Assembly (NCBI RefSeq): GCF_963676685.1
Contig: NC_092349.1
Location: 35,446,293-35,510,292, forward strand
Origin: Mytilus edulis
Lineage: Eukaryota; Mollusca; Bivalvia; Mytilida; Mytilidae
Length of the DNA stretch: 64,000 nt
Direction of reading: 5' to 3'
A program made the translations under genes and the position numbers. This document shows, piece by piece, positions 35,131 through 48,529 of this stretch (its first letter is position 1; every line of letters begins with the position of its first letter). The notes below the pieces were generated by a model. The model saw only the letters and a program-made list of their open reading frames with translations, did not search any database and was not told the origin of the DNA.

Positions 35131-37094
35131 AGTTGTTCTGTCATGAGTCAATCATCTTCTCATAATCATGATAATAATTTATCAAAACAAAAGTTTTTTC
35201 TATTATAAAGACTTCCCAGATAGTTGCAGGAAAGGATGCAGCTATTGAAGCCTTCCCTTTATCGCAGTAGTTGAAGGACGTGCAAAGCGCCAGGATCCAT
35301 GGAAACATTACTGTAGTGCGGTTATTATCTCAGAAACTATGCTTGTTACTTCAGCAGCTTGTATTAGAGGACCGTATGTTATTTGAATAATTTCCTTAAT
35401 CTTATATGATTTTTTCCATATTATCTTTTTAACATATATTACCAGAATTTACTTTTTTGCCGATTCTATTTATCCAATAGCATAAACAACTCATCTTTTC
35501 AATATATTTTGTATCTTAAGCTTTGTTTCCTTCATCATAATAGGCTCATATCAAGTATGCACCAAATTAACTTATTTTGATAAAATTAATCCGCCTTTGT
35601 AACAAAAGTACGAAGACTTTTAACAAGAAGTAACGCTTTTGAAATAGATCTATCGAAGAACGAAATTATGTCATTTTTCGTGATTGTAATGCTGAAGTTC
35701 AAGTCTATATTTTTTTCTAATTGATACATACACTGTTGTCTTTGTTGAAATGGTGTTTGAATCTCCTAAACTCTTTTATCTTTTCAATTTTTTTTTCTTA
35801 AAAAAAAAACCCAATTAAAACTGTTTTATACTTTTTATGAGAATTCAAATAAATTTGCATTAAACATAATTATACATTGAACAAAATAAAATCAATAAGC
35901 TAAATGACTGCGAAAAATAACTTTAAACCCATGGAACTATAAATGATAATGTTTGCAATTTAACGAATTGTCAGTTGATTTGTCCCAAATACAGCGAACT
36001 TTAAAATGACTTTTATAATATTTTTAATTTAATATTCAAGCATAATTAAGAAAATCTAGCATTTGATAACATATCCTAATCTGTCTATTCTTGTTATGTT
36101 GTCATATAAATATTTTCAATTTTATTTGAATGAAAATTTAAGACTCCAGTTGTAGGGCTTTTTCTCTAGTTTGAAGTTGTATGAACTTCATCTAAATCAT
36201 AAGAAAGGTGATTTTTGAAGAAAAAACAACGATTTTTTTTGCATTGAAATTAGAATTCCGACTCTTCTAAATGTTGCGCAAACAATTAATAATAAAGCTG
36301 TTCTGCCAAAAATGCAGCAACAATTAAAGGTATTACTTCAGAGAATAAATATTTTGTAAATATATTTATTTGGGGTAGTTATCGATGGTCTTAACAGCTG
36401 CATATGACGTGGGCAAATTACTGAATTACTATAATTGAATTTTCAGAAAAGTAAACAGGCGAGTTAAGTGTGGCTTGGGGAATTTTTCAGATAAAAATAT
36501 ACAAATAAGAACTATTAAACACTCCAAAATAGTAAGTATCGCTAAGGTGAAGGGGAAATGTGCATGTTCATTTATATAGAATTGAAATTTAAACAACAGA
36601 AAAAAATGTTTATGAGACCCAACAAGTCCTTGAAGAGTGAGAAAACTTTTCCTTCGATAAGGTCAACAAAAAATCTCTTTAATACATATAAGACAATTAC
36701 CTATATTTATTTTTAAATCAATGATATAAAATAGAAACGACCAAACCAAAGGTTATTATGGACCATATCTGTTTATATCCATAGTCTGACCAATTATAGT
36801 TTTCAAGGGTTATTTCGATGGTAATAGTTTGAAAACGCAAAAAATCGTATACATTGATATCAGTTAAATTTTGGTCTTTTATTCCAATATTCGTTTTTAA
36901 ATTAAACATGCAAATTTTAGTCATATCAGGAAAAAATAAAATTGTCAGTTAAAACCTCTTCAATTTAGTTTGGAACATTATTGTTAAAGCTTAACAGAAC
37001 TAAATTGTTTAACTGTTTTATATCATAAAAAGCACTTAATTTAACTAATTTTTTTATAACACATAATGACTTTTTTTCTTAATCTATTTGTCTC

Positions 37095-37400
37095 ATTTTT
37101 TGCCAATGAGACAACTCTCAATCAGAGGCCAAATGACATAGAACTTTACAATACTAGGTGACAGTACGACTTTTAAAATGTAGCCATACCCATACTGCAT
37201 AGTTAGTTATAAAAAAAACCCGAAATGAGAAATGTGAAACAATTCAAACGAGAAAACTCGTGTCCTGATTCATATATAAAAGAATGAACGAATAGAAATA
37301 CGATATACATCAACAAACGACAACCACTGAAATACCTGATCCTGACTTGGGACAGGCAATACAGAATAAATACAATCCGTTTAGTTTGCAATTACCCTAC
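37095..37400 (-). repeat. Family 3 repeat in intron 4 of gene C
   Basis: Partner of 13140-13480: GCCAATGAGACAACTCTCAA, GAAAACTCGTGTCCTGAT and TCCTGACTTGGGACAGGC in order. Confidence 0.7.
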
Positions 37401-38064
37401 TGTGTTCTAAGTGGCACAATTTTGTCGATATGCCGCAATGAATTGCATTCACATCTTCCCAATTGATAGTGTTGTGAGCTCACAGTCAGTTTGAAGGTAT
37501 TTTATCAGGCAGCAAAGACTTCAGTCTGATACTTAACGGTAAGGGGCGTATTTATATAGCACCTTTAAAAGCTGTATCCTAATGTTGTACTACTCTATAA
37601 TAGGCTTTATGTCATAATTACTACACACTATCAGTCAATGTGTGTACTTTTTGTCAGCTCACTATTGACTCCAACATGACCTGTTAGAATGAATGTCCTA
37701 AATATTGGCATCTTGTCTATGTAATATAAGCAAATATTATTATATCATCCCTTTTAACATATGAGTCTTACAATGGTCAATTGATGTGCTACGTAAAACT
37801 ATTTCTTTAACATATTAATTTATATTGCAGCATCCACATTATAATTGGAATGTCAAGGACGAATTTGGCGTTCAATTTGACAATAACATAGCTGTTATTG
37901 AACTTAATTCTCCTCTGAATTTTGGACCTAAATGTCAAAGTATCTCTTATACAACAATCAAAGGTTGTGGTGGTTTTAAAAACTGTCAAATATCAGGATG
38001 GGGATTCATTGATGATAATAGTAAGTGATAGGAGGTTAATAGTACGTGTTTTTTTTTTGGTTTA

Positions 38065-38370
38065 AGGATGTTCGTTACTCTATTAAGAAAAAACCAAGCT
38101 TTTTAAAAACTCATTACAAATAGATAGTTTATAGATAAAGAGCTTGGCGGGAAAAGATTCTCTCTAGATTTTACATAAACATATTTTCCTTTTAAAAATA
38201 TAACTAAAATTTTATAAAATACTGTATAAGGGTTTTTAAAAATATGTCATAAAATTATAAAAGGAAAAGTAGGTCATAGTTACAGAACTATTTATTGGCA
38301 ACACATGGATAAAACCAGAGGATTCTGAATATCTGACAAAAAAACAAAACTAAAAGTAGCGAGCATTCTT
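38065..38370 (+). repeat. Family 4 repeat in intron 5 of gene C
   Basis: Partner of 14925-15245; starts AAGGATGTTCGTTACTC. Confidence 0.6.
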
Positions 38371-38974
38371 AATTATTTATGAGATACATGTATTTAAAAA
38401 TCAATTGATATTCAAAACATATAAAATGAAAAAAGTCAATATTTTTTTTCCCCGCTGTCATTTACACGTACGATTAAAACAAATAAGGTAATAAAGTTAG
38501 AATACTTCTGATTGATCCTTTACTTTGTATATAGTTAGGGTTTACATACTTCATAACTTAAATGGGATTTTCCTGATATGATGTCCGAAGATGTATACAA
38601 CACTAAATGTTTTGATATAAAGATAGCATTCGCAATTGCCAAATATGATTGCATCAGAATTTCAATGATCGATATGAACATATAATGAAGCTTGATCATC
38701 AATTTGTAATTTCTGCGCGTGTTTGTCTCTTCAATTCAATATGATAATGTACGATGTGATCACATTTCAACCGTTGATGTACCTAGACATTTGCGAGTAG
38801 AAAAAAAAAAAACGAAAAAATATGAATCGCCGCCAATATGTAAAACTTTGATTTTTTCATATTTATCTTTAAGAAGACAATTTTAAAATCGAGAAATTAT
38901 TTCGCTACGAAATGGGTTAGAAAAGGCTAAACGCGAAATCAAGTGTCCGTAAAAAATAAGTTGGTTAACATTAT

Positions 38975-39412
38975 GTGGAAGATTACACATTACACAGATG
39001 ATATCGGATATGTTCTTTGTGTCGTAACTTCAATATACATACAGGGATCTCCACTGTTCCAGTGAAGAAATCTGTTAACAGCATGTGATATATTGTTGTT
39101 GAATTAAAAAAAAGTAACTACAATACCCTTCCATATTCATGAATGTGACCTACCGAATTTATTTATCGGATTTGTAATAACATAAGCAACACGATGGGTG
39201 CCACATGTGGAGCAGGATCTGCTTACCCTTCCGGAGCACCTGAGATCATCCCAAGTTTTTGGTGGGGTTCGTGTTGCTTAGTCTTTAGTTTTTCTATGTT
39301 GTGACTTCTGTACTATTATTTGTCTGTTTGTCTTTTTATTTTTATCAATGTTGTTGTCAGTTTATTTTCAATCCATGAGTCTGGTATCCTTCGTCCATCT
39401 TTTACAATTAAT
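38975..39412 (+). mobile_element. Full-length family 1 element in intron 5 of gene C
   Basis: Gene B reads TTATGTGGAAATTTAAAT and then AATGTAAGCTAACAGCTG without interruption, whereas gene C has about 435 bases between the same flanks. It runs from GATGATATCGGATATG to CTTTCGTCC-like CCTTCGTCCATC, including GAGCAGGATCTGCTTACCC. This empty-site comparison gives the element's extent. No protein is encoded. Confidence 0.8.
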
Positions 39413-40578
39413 GTAAGCTAACAGCTGATGTACTCTTTAAAAAGAGACGTTACGTTACTATTTATTTTCTGCACAGCTTCTATTATCACGTATTTGGCAA
39501 TTGAAGTGTTTGATAGCATGTGCTGTCTTTCAAATATTCTAATTAGCACTAGTATATTTAGATATATGTACATATTTTGTTATCAACTTAAAAAAGGTGA
39601 ACAAGTTTGTAAGTTTATCAATTTTTAAACAGTTCATAATAATATCATTTATTGAACAGAAACAGAGACAGAAACTCTCCAGTTTGCAGACATATCAGTT
39701 ATATCCAATGCCGAATGTAATGATCTAGTAGATCCTAAAGTACCGAAGCGTCAAATATGTACTTATGATAATAAAAAACAACCCTGCAATGTAAGTATAA
39801 AAAAAACTAATCTTAATCATACGCGTTTAAACAGTAACATATTTTTAAAGTCCATTCCACATTTTACAGTATGCCTTACATTACTTTAAGCATTTCCAGA
39901 TGATGAAGGCAATACAACAAGAGTCTTTATATTGCAGTTAACTATTATTCTAAAATTTTTTTGATAATACATGTACTAGAATATATCTCTAAGTTGACTG
40001 TTTCTATTTCACATATATGCATTAATTTGGGTTATATCCCCTTACATAATCAGTACATGCTACCAAAATATGTCGCGTTTCAAATTCTTGACAACTCTGT
40101 CAACCACACATTTAACATAATAAGGAAAACCCCTTGTATTTATAACTGTAAAAATGTTACTATTACATCCCTATTTTGAAAAGTATATATGATAAAATAA
40201 TATTTGTCTGTATGCATGTAATTCAAAATGTCTTTTAGTTGCATGGTAATAATAAATGCTGCATTTTACAGTATGTATTAGTATATGAAATTCTATATTT
40301 TATGAAAATACTATTTGAAGGTAATTTTTAAAATAATTTAAATTTGATGAAATTAAAAAAAAACTAATTTCAGGGAGACGCTGGTGGACCTTTGACATGT
40401 GAAATCAATGGAAGACGTGTTCTTGTCGGAGTGTTCGGATGGTTGTATGATTGTGATGCTAAAAACCCGACTTTTTATACACATGTTGCCTATTATACTT
40501 CTTTTATTGAAAAATGGACTGGTATAACAGGAATTCCCTAAACTTCAGAGCTTAGCAAACGCTGTGTGAAAAATATGA

Positions 40579-40584
40579 AATAAA
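40579..40584 (+). promoter_or_regulatory. Polyadenylation signal of gene C
   Basis: AATAAA 38 bases after the stop codon, aligned with that of gene B. Confidence 0.6.
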
Positions 40585-40589
40585 AGAAA

Positions 40590-42457
40590 AAAATCGTTTG
40601 TATTTCTTTCTTGTAGAAAATTGTAAATTAGACACTCTAAAAATTATATCGGTCTGTTCAAAAGCTGGACTAACTATATTGAATGATTGGCAGAAAAATA
40701 TGTTCATAAACCATTTTTAGTGTATTTCTTGTAAAGAATACCATCATTCAAGACAAAACATCGTCTATGTTCATCTAAAATTTTAAATATGTGGGAACAG
40801 ATAATAAAAGGAACACGTGCAGAAATTAATTAAACTATGACCATTTCATGAAAATAAAGAGACAAAAAAACAGCATAAAATAACACATTACAGTATCTTA
40901 ATTTCCTAATTTAAAATCTGAAAATAATGTCAGATAATGAGACACAAACTACTAATGAACACCAAACATGTACAGCCACTTGAATAGTTCCTAGTTAAAT
41001 GCAGTCATCAGATATATTAAATGAGACAATCCCAATAATCTGCTGTCTATTAGTACAAAAATCCCACTTCAAAAGCTATTATAGGTTCCTTAAAGTTAAA
41101 CTAACGATAGAAAGATGTTTTATGATTTGATACCAAAATTGCTATGGCATGATTACCAATCGACAAGTTGAAACACGATATTGACCTTGTTGTCCTATTA
41201 TTAAGGAGAGATTCATTTTTTTTAAGGAAAAGACAGACACATCTTACATGTCTTGAATATACAGACGACTTAATGTAAGACAAAACGTAGACACTGATAT
41301 TGATAAAATTGACTATGTTCGGACCAGCTTTTACAAAAGTTATTATATTACAATTTTGTATATTCTTTTCTAGTCTACTCTCCGGTCATATACATCTAGA
41401 TATACAGCTATGGAACACTGTTTGGATATATTGAGCAAAATACTGTGGACACTAAGAAATACGATCTATGACAGACGTTTTATATTTTTATATTATAAGA
41501 ATATAAGGATAACATTGGTTTTCAATGTTTTGTTATAGCAACAGTTGATCAGAAATCAAATCTAGCTGGGCTTGAGTACATTTAACCGTGGTATTCCAGA
41601 ATAAACAAAACTGTTACATTAAAAGGCTTTCATGGCTCTTTTTTCTAATAATTTTTCAATTATGTCGAAACATTTTATAACCCATCCAATCTACGACCAG
41701 CAATGTTTGGAATTAAACGCTCTAAATGAAAAATCATAATTAAGCCTGCAGGTAGGGTCGTCCATTAAAGTTAAAAATTTGTACATTTGGTCACTCCATT
41801 ATTTTTAAAGGTGTCGCTAACTAGACATCGCTTCATTCTGTCCCTGTTCCAATCCGTATGAAAAACATGTAGTAGAAACATTTGTCCAAACAATTTGCCA
41901 TAATGTTCCATGTAGGTGCATTTTGTAATTTGCGAATCAGTCATGTAGGCACTTCCTTTTTCCCGAAAGATTTAATTTTGCAATACTTTATGTAGAAGGA
42001 ACTCACTAGCTATACTGGCTGGTACTAGCTTGATATACTGTTGAGTTGTGCCGTGTAAATAATTTTTGCATCATGCAGCCATGCAGTCACTTCCTCTTTG
42101 CCAAATGTACAACACGCAGAGAATCAGAAACGTTTTTGTTAATTAAGTTTTATCTTTGGACCTGTACATTTGACGTCTACCAACTTCATGATTTTCTAGT
42201 TTCAAATTTTTTATTATTCCTTGTACAAGAATAAGTTTCATTAATATGTTTTTTGTCTTCTCTGGAATGATGTTATATTTGATCTTATACATGATTAAAC
42301 AAATATGCATTGTTTACACAAGCAGTGGGACCACTTCTGTTTGCCAATCGTTTGCCATTTAACAACACTCAGTGTACAAAGAAAACGTCTTTAATATTTT
42401 TCTTGTATTCTATGGCATGTATAGTAGGGCAATATCGTATATACTTGATATGGAGCT
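40590..42457. other. 3' flank of gene C, no gene seen
   Basis: Collinear with 17440-17645 and then with 23720-26607, skipping the 6-kb insertion of unit 1. No supported coding sequence or RNA gene. Confidence 0.55.
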
Positions 42458-43055
42458 TGATTAATATTAGTTGTAACACTTAGTCTCTTTTACACAAGCA
42501 GTGCAAACATGCTGACAGTTTTGTGGCAATACAACTCTGATTGAAATAGCAATATTTCGACAATTATACGATTTATTAAGACAACTGAACGGAAGGAATG
42601 CGTTATATATGGTTAAAGGTATTTTTAATACATTTTTCTCAGTGTATTTTTATAACGTTCAAAAATTTTGGCACACCACATTTTACTCTTTATATTTAAT
42701 AAATCCATATTTGTTTTTGTCCTTTAATGTTTTTTTCTCTATTCGTTAATTCAAATTAATTAATTGTATTTGATTTCTTTTCATTTGATTGATTTATGCT
42801 AGTGGTGTCATCTCTGTCATTGTCTGTACAGCTTTACTAGTCGATTAAAAGCCTTTGGTCATTTTCTGATGGTCGACACAGGGTGCAACGAATGTGTTCG
42901 TATTTAGAAATATCATCATGATTATCTTGTAAATTTTTCCTTTGGACAAGATGATTTTCAAATGTGTTACGTTGTAACTAGTCCTGCTAATGAAAATATT
43001 TGTTCTGAAGGTACAGAGGTGTGGTAACGCCTGCGATAAGCTCTTCTATTTTTTT
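42458..43055. other. Spacer with a diverged match to 47596-47775
   Basis: 42870-43045 (TTTCTGATGGTCGACACAGG ... AGTCCTGCTAATGAAAATAT) matches 47596-47775 (TTTCTGAGGGTCTACATAAG ... AGTCCTGCTGATGAAAATAT). The nature of this pair is unknown. No gene. Confidence 0.45.
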
Positions 43056-43059
43056 AATT

Positions 43060-43800
43060 TTTGCCAGAATCCTCTGGTTTTATCCATGTATTGCCATTAA
43101 AAAAAATGCCCTCTAATCCCTACTTTACTTTTCATGATTTTATTAAATAAAGTTCAATAAGCCATATTTCACAATTGTGTAAAATCCTTGTTATTTTTAT
43201 AGTTATTGAACCAAACAAATTTCAATGTTAAGGATGTTCGCTGCTAAGTTTCAAAATAAATAACGTTTCATAAAACTAGTATTTATTGATAGGGAATAAA
43301 TTGAGGAAACAAAATAGCAAAAAAAATATAGGGGTCCATGCGCTTGTTTCGTGATATTAGCCATTGGAATTTTGGCGGGAAAATGTTCTCTCTTGATTTT
43401 TCATAGCTTTCTCATTGACCAGTTAAAGTTCTCAAATACTTTTACAAAAATGTTTTAAAAAATAAATAAAATTTATAAGAATTTTACAAATGACTTATAT
43501 TATACATGTAAAAGATTTATAAAAAGAAAAATGGGTGTTGATGGGGAATTTTTTTTAAGGCATTCAAATTGATAAAACCAGAAGATTTCGAAAATCTGAC
43601 AAAAATTCCAAAACATGACAAGCAGACATCCTTAAACATGTTAAATGCATGAAAATTCTAGAGAGAATTATTTCCCGCGTATTAAATTTCTATGGCTTTT
43701 ATCTCGAAAACAAGCTTTATTTATATACTATTAATTCATAACAGTCTTTTAAAAAGCTTGTTATTTATAAACAGAGTAGCGAACATCCTTAAAGTGTAAG
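43060..43800. mobile_element. Inverted (foldback) copy of family 4 repeat
   Basis: The left half is in inverted orientation (GAATCCTCTGGTTTTATCCA at 43069) and the right half forward (TTGATAAAACCAGAAGATTT at 43570), ending in TAGCGAACATCCTTAAAG. AAGGATGTTCGCTGCTAAG also starts at 43232, so the copy is rearranged. Confidence 0.5.
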
Positions 43801-45832
43801 CCTTGGAAAGATGCTGCAGTTCATAGCTTACTTCTGTAGGACGGTATTTCAAATGACAGTAAAACGTAAACACGTATTCTGATTTTGTTTTATATTTAAT
43901 TTCCCGGGAGGCACTTTCAATCGATACTTTTTTTTTTTGTTTCAGCTTAAGAAAGCAATATAATTTTAAACAGTCGAGTATTATTTTAGTATTCAATATT
44001 CGGTACTTTCGAGCGATACTCGAACACTCGTTGACATCCCTAATTTACAAACATACTCTTCAAGTTGTATATTTTCAGTCGAACTAAAATGGCATGTTTG
44101 TAGTAGGTATAAACGATGTTAGAGTTTATTTATCCATGAAACAGCAACTCAATCGACAAAAGTTACCCTACTAATATTTTAGCTTTAATCAATGTTAATT
44201 TAATGTATTAATAATGATAGTATATCTGGGCTAGTAACTACAAAGGCGTCGGGTAACAATTGAGGAGAATGATTATGATGCAATATCATTTCAAATACTT
44301 CAGTTAAAAATTTAGGTTTTTAAACCATTTGTTTTAGTAAGTGGAGGAGCTGACATATAAATTCCTACACAACAGCAAGTGACAGTTAAATTTATTATTT
44401 AAAGCGCAAGTCTTGCCGAGCTTTTTAAACAATTTAAACTTAACTGTCGAGAGTGGATAAATATCGTAATACCCGAGTTATAGTGTCGGAATCTGTTTCT
44501 CTGATGACTTTTATCCTTCTATATCAAAGATTTTCAGAAACTTGTGTTCTTTATATGTGACGTCACCAGGCATGGTTTCCTTTTTCCCATGACATCACAA
44601 TAGGAAAATTCAGAAAAAAACAAAACATTTTGACGTCAAAATCAAATTTTGACTGCTCATTTACCGAGAACAGATATTTCACTAGTAGGAGAAATATTTT
44701 TCTCACATTGATCAAGGAATGTGAAAATAGCACAAAAATTAGAGAAAATATATTAAAAGTGGTAGTACTAGTTCACCTTCGATGTAGTTGTGTAATTACT
44801 GTTTGTTTTACCCAGATGTTAACTACATGTTTGTACTATGTAATTAATGTATACTTGATATTCAAATATTCTAAAGCAAAAATGAAATGTAGAATGTACA
44901 TGATACAAAAGTACACGTAATAGTAGTCAATGTGTCCTTGATATTCAAATATTATGAAGGAAAAAACATAAATGCAGAATCTGCGTAATTCAAAAGAACA
45001 CATAGTTGATATAAAATGTATTTAATAATACTTCTTTTGAAACTGAACACTCAAAATTATCAATACAAACTTGTCTTGTTTAACTTTTGATAGCAGTTGG
45101 CAGGACTAGAGGGTGAATTGTTTTTATTAAAGAAATGGAGGAAATCGCGTTAAGCGGTAGATTTTCAACAAGCACAACAAGACATAGAAAAACAGATCAT
45201 GATTAAGTTTAAAATAAATACACAAAAACAATAATTTAAAAAAAAAACTTCAAAAAAATGTAAAGATAAGACAATATGAAAACGGAGGTGGATTTATTAC
45301 AAAGGAAGAGTTTGGAGTTTGGTTTAATTATCTCTGCAGCCTCCATGTGGATTGATGATATAATGTGTTGACTAGTCGAAGCCAATGAAATTTAACAAGG
45401 CATACACAAATCTTGCTTGTCATACCAAATTATCCACACGTGGGATAAAAAAGATTGCAACAAATTCATGTTTCGTTAACAGGTATTAACAAGTAACTTT
45501 CGAGTTCCGCTCGAATATATACAATTGGAATATAAAATCGAATATGATGTTGAAAACTATTTCAAATAAAAGATTCCCAAAATTTGATATACACAATTTC
45601 CATATTTCCAATGAGCATGATGAGACTTTTTTTTTAAAAGAGACGAACGAAGGAATTGCCAAAACTTTATTAAAAAGTGTAAACATTTTACCGTTTTTAT
45701 TAAAAAATATAACTGACGAAGATAAACGAAGTGTAGATATCGGCTTTGTAAAACTATTAGTTTGCATCTTGATATGATTGTATTTACAGAATGTCGTTTG
45801 TTTGCTGTACATTATACATTTCTTGCATTTAA
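43801..45832. other. Gene-free region with a few short open frames
   Basis: Open frames at 44630-44920 (plus, 96 codons) and overlapping ones at 45544-45777 (plus, 77) and 45812-45486 (minus, 108) have no recognised motif, no splice support and AT-rich composition. I do not call genes. Confidence 0.4.
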
Positions 45833-46630
45833 GAGATAACTGTATTGTATTTGAAGCTTTAACGTGACGGTACCCAATTGCACCTATTTTGACAGTTTTT
45901 TCATCTACGTTTTTTTATGATGAAAACAAAAATGTCCATTCTGTGTTTATTTTGTAGCCCTATCCTTTTTTATTATAAAGGTACACCAATTTGATTTTTA
46001 TTCCATATTGAATCATAGAAAAATTGGTCTTAACTGACCTCCAAACCATCAATGATTCTGAAATGAGGAGTACCCAAATTGCTTCCATGCTTAAATTCAC
46101 ATAGTCAAAAGTCTAATAACAGAGCTTTTGTTTAATTTCTTTAAATATTTTGAACAATTGGATATAAGTCCCTGCTTACTCTTCATTATTTTTTAAATGG
46201 ATACTTGTAATATATTGTATTTGCTCATTTTAAAAAGATGACGTTTTGATGACGTCGCATGGCGACGTTTCAGTACATTTTGCTTTTTCAGTAAATACTT
46301 CATCTGTTGATAGATACTGTGAACGTTTTGTGCATATCTAAATAGTTTTACCTATGTTGAAAGATGTGCTTAGTATCAAATCATAAAAAAAAAAATTGTT
46401 TAGTCTCTAGAAAATCTTGTAAGATTTTCGCTGTTAGTTTTGCTAAATAGGTGCAATTTGGGTTCTCGGTGCAATTTGGGTACCGTTACGTTAAGGACGT
46501 CCATCGGTAGTTTTACTGTCGCAAATTTAGTTTACCTGGCGACACGTGACGGAGACAGGTAAACGGGTATTTGCGACAGTAAAACTACCGATGGACGTCC
46601 GCAAAGCTTCAAATACAATACAGTTATCTC
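45833..46630. mobile_element. Hairpin repeat interrupted by a nested element
   Basis: Outer ends GAGATAACTGTATTGTATTT and its complement (ending 46630) are the same as in the palindrome at 32101-32264. The central part 46495-46610 is a hairpin with a loop containing GCGACACGTGACGGAG. The outer left arm is separated from the hairpin by the element at 45863-46490. Confidence 0.8.
45863..46490. mobile_element. 628-bp TTAA-flanked element nested in the palindrome
   Basis: Flanked by TTAA at 45859-45862 and 46491-46494. Terminal inverted repeats: CGTGACGGTACCCAATTGCA on the left; the right end, inverted, reads CGTAACGGTACCCAAATTGC. Removing it with one TTAA joins GAAGCT-TTAA-GGACGTCC, which pairs with the other arm (GAAGCT-TTGC-GGACGTCC inverted). 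No protein seen. TTAA target duplication is known for piggyBac-type elements. Confidence 0.75.
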
Positions 46631-48527
46631 TATTCTAATGCAAAACAAGTAAATAATTTTTAATGACAATCATTATTTCAGTGTAAAATCGTCATTGAAG
46701 AAAATTCCGCGAAAAGATGTTATCTTCTTTGGTCCCTACACTAGGTGACGTCATAGGTTTGCTTCCGGCGTCAAACATAAACACCGGGCGTTTTCTGGCT
46801 TCTGTGCCGCTTCAGAATTTAATAAAATTTGATACAAAGAAGGTTTTTAGGTGCAACATGTGAGATTTTTGGCTTATTATTGTAGAAATTACATTCAAAA
46901 TGTTGGCTTCCTTAGTTACACAGTCGGGGCACTTAGCGAACTCCATAATATTATGGAATTCCGTAATTTTTGTGGAAAATTAAAGTTGTCTCCCTTTGAC
47001 TAACAGGCTAAATTTAAGATGGGAGATAACTATATTTTGAAACTGATTCTCTACAAAAAAAAAGGGAGACAAATGAAATATATTTATTGTTTTCTTAAAT
47101 ACAATGGAAAAAAATATATAATAACATGAAGGGATGTTACCTCGGTGAAGAGTACTCGCTCGGTAAAACATTTACAAAATGGAAATACAAAATTATATCC
47201 ATTTTATGTATTGTGGGTCGTTGTCTTTTTCATTGTTTTATATATGTAAACTGTATATTATTTATAATGTTTTAAGCCATTGGCTCATATGGGCGTAAAG
47301 TTCTTTTCAATAAAGAATTTAAGGACTTATAAACGTAAAACCCTCAACATTATAACAATGGACTAGATATTTATGAATTATATACCATATAAATCATAAT
47401 TAAAAGCTTATTTAATACATGACATACATGTTCTTATTTTATTATGTAAACTGACAATTATCTAATCCAGTAATTAAGTGATAACTATAGAAAAAAATAT
47501 TACTTAAACAACAGTATTAAGGGACCGTAAAAAACACATTTTTAAAATAATCAACAAAGGGGTGATGTTTGAACTAACTGATGATCACTGATGACTTTAA
47601 TAATTTTCTGAGGGTCTACATAAGGTGCATTGAATTTGTCTGATCTAAAAGTAGTATCTTGACAACTGTGCCTGGGATGAGGCTAATTCTCAACTTTATT
47701 TGTAACTAACAGTCCTGCTGATGAAAATATATGCTCTGACGGTATAAATGGTGAGGGAATGACTTAGATTAGCTTAAAATGTAAGATTTTGAAAACTGAT
47801 CTTGTTTCATGGCATACCTCTGTTTGGGAGAATTTTAAATGAGAGCTAAGCGGAAATATTCGTTTCGTATTTTAATTATCGAAAAATATTAGATAGTATA
47901 ATTGCAGGACATAAATACAACTATTGACAAATTGTTGATGCAATCACATTGACGTATGCGTATCTGTTTCCATATGTGTGCTATAAATACATTATAATCT
48001 GCAGAGATATATAAACTGTGTAATTATAAATCGTCTAAGCTACAAAATATTGTGTTTTATCAATGAAGTGAAATACGATACTAATACATCTGTGTAATGT
48101 AAGCTGCAGTAACAAGGTATTTGATTTTTAATGGCTCAAGTGCAACAGGAAACCTCATTATATCTAGTGATAGTTCAACGATTAGACATTTCTCTTAAGC
48201 TAGAAACAGAGGTCACATTGGTACGCTGATCCCTCAAATTGCACTTGCCACTTTAATATATAATATTTTGTGTTAAAAGTTTAGAGATTAACTTTGAAAA
48301 CAGACAACGCATCACAATACACAAGCGTAGCTATTAGTTATAAATTATTATTTTTGTTTTAACTTTAATTGTTAATATGCTTCTGAAGGAAAACAAACTA
48401 ATCGACGACACAAAATAAAATAAAACTAAATTAATCATTTGAAAAAGTCTATATAATAGAAAAACACTCACAACAAATTTATGAGTTTGTTTGAATGTTA
48501 AATTCGTTTTTTTTTCGTATGTTCTAA
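46631..48527. other. Gene-free region
   Basis: Contains GTGACGTCATAGGTTTGC at 46745 and GGGAGATAACT-type repeats near 46980-47080. CAATAAAG at about 47310 is not tied to any gene. No coding sequence is supported. Confidence 0.4.
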
Positions 48528-48529
48528 GA

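Larger units (their letters stand above)
32938..40541 (+). pseudogene. Gene C: serine protease homologue with a one-base deletion in exon 3
   Basis: Exons 32938-32974, 33306-33322, 35211-35373, 36447-36531, 37831-38020, 39660-39790 and 40374-40541 match gene B one for one. Exon 3 is 163 nt against 164: a run of four C is three C here (about 35255-35257), which brings TAG at 35268-35270 into frame after 37 codons. All other exons remain open; exon 6 lacks three codons and exon 7 one codon. The active-site changes are the same: TSAAC (His57 to Ala), FDNNIAV (Asp102 to Asn), GDAGGPL (Ser195 to Ala). Exon 3 also has a weaker acceptor (TATAAAG) than gene B (TATACAG). It is either a recent pseudogene or a sequencing error at a C run; reads would decide. 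Confidence 0.85.
26868..42457 (+). repeat. Tandem segmental duplication, unit 2 (contains gene C)
   Basis: Direct repeat of 900-26607 with the same gene order and strand. Sequences specific to this unit include 27893-28228 (family 2 monomer), 28930-30890, 32090-32425, 33760-35140 and 38975-39412. It ends at CGTATATACTTGATATGG, the same place as unit 1, apart from sequence beyond it. Confidence 0.8.

Noticed and set aside
45486-45812. Overlapping 108-codon minus and 77-codon plus open frames
   Set aside because: No motif, no splice partners and AT-rich composition; chance is as likely.
47280-47330. CAATAAAG after GCCATTGGCTCATATGG as a gene end
   Set aside because: No open frame or splice sites upstream support a transcript.
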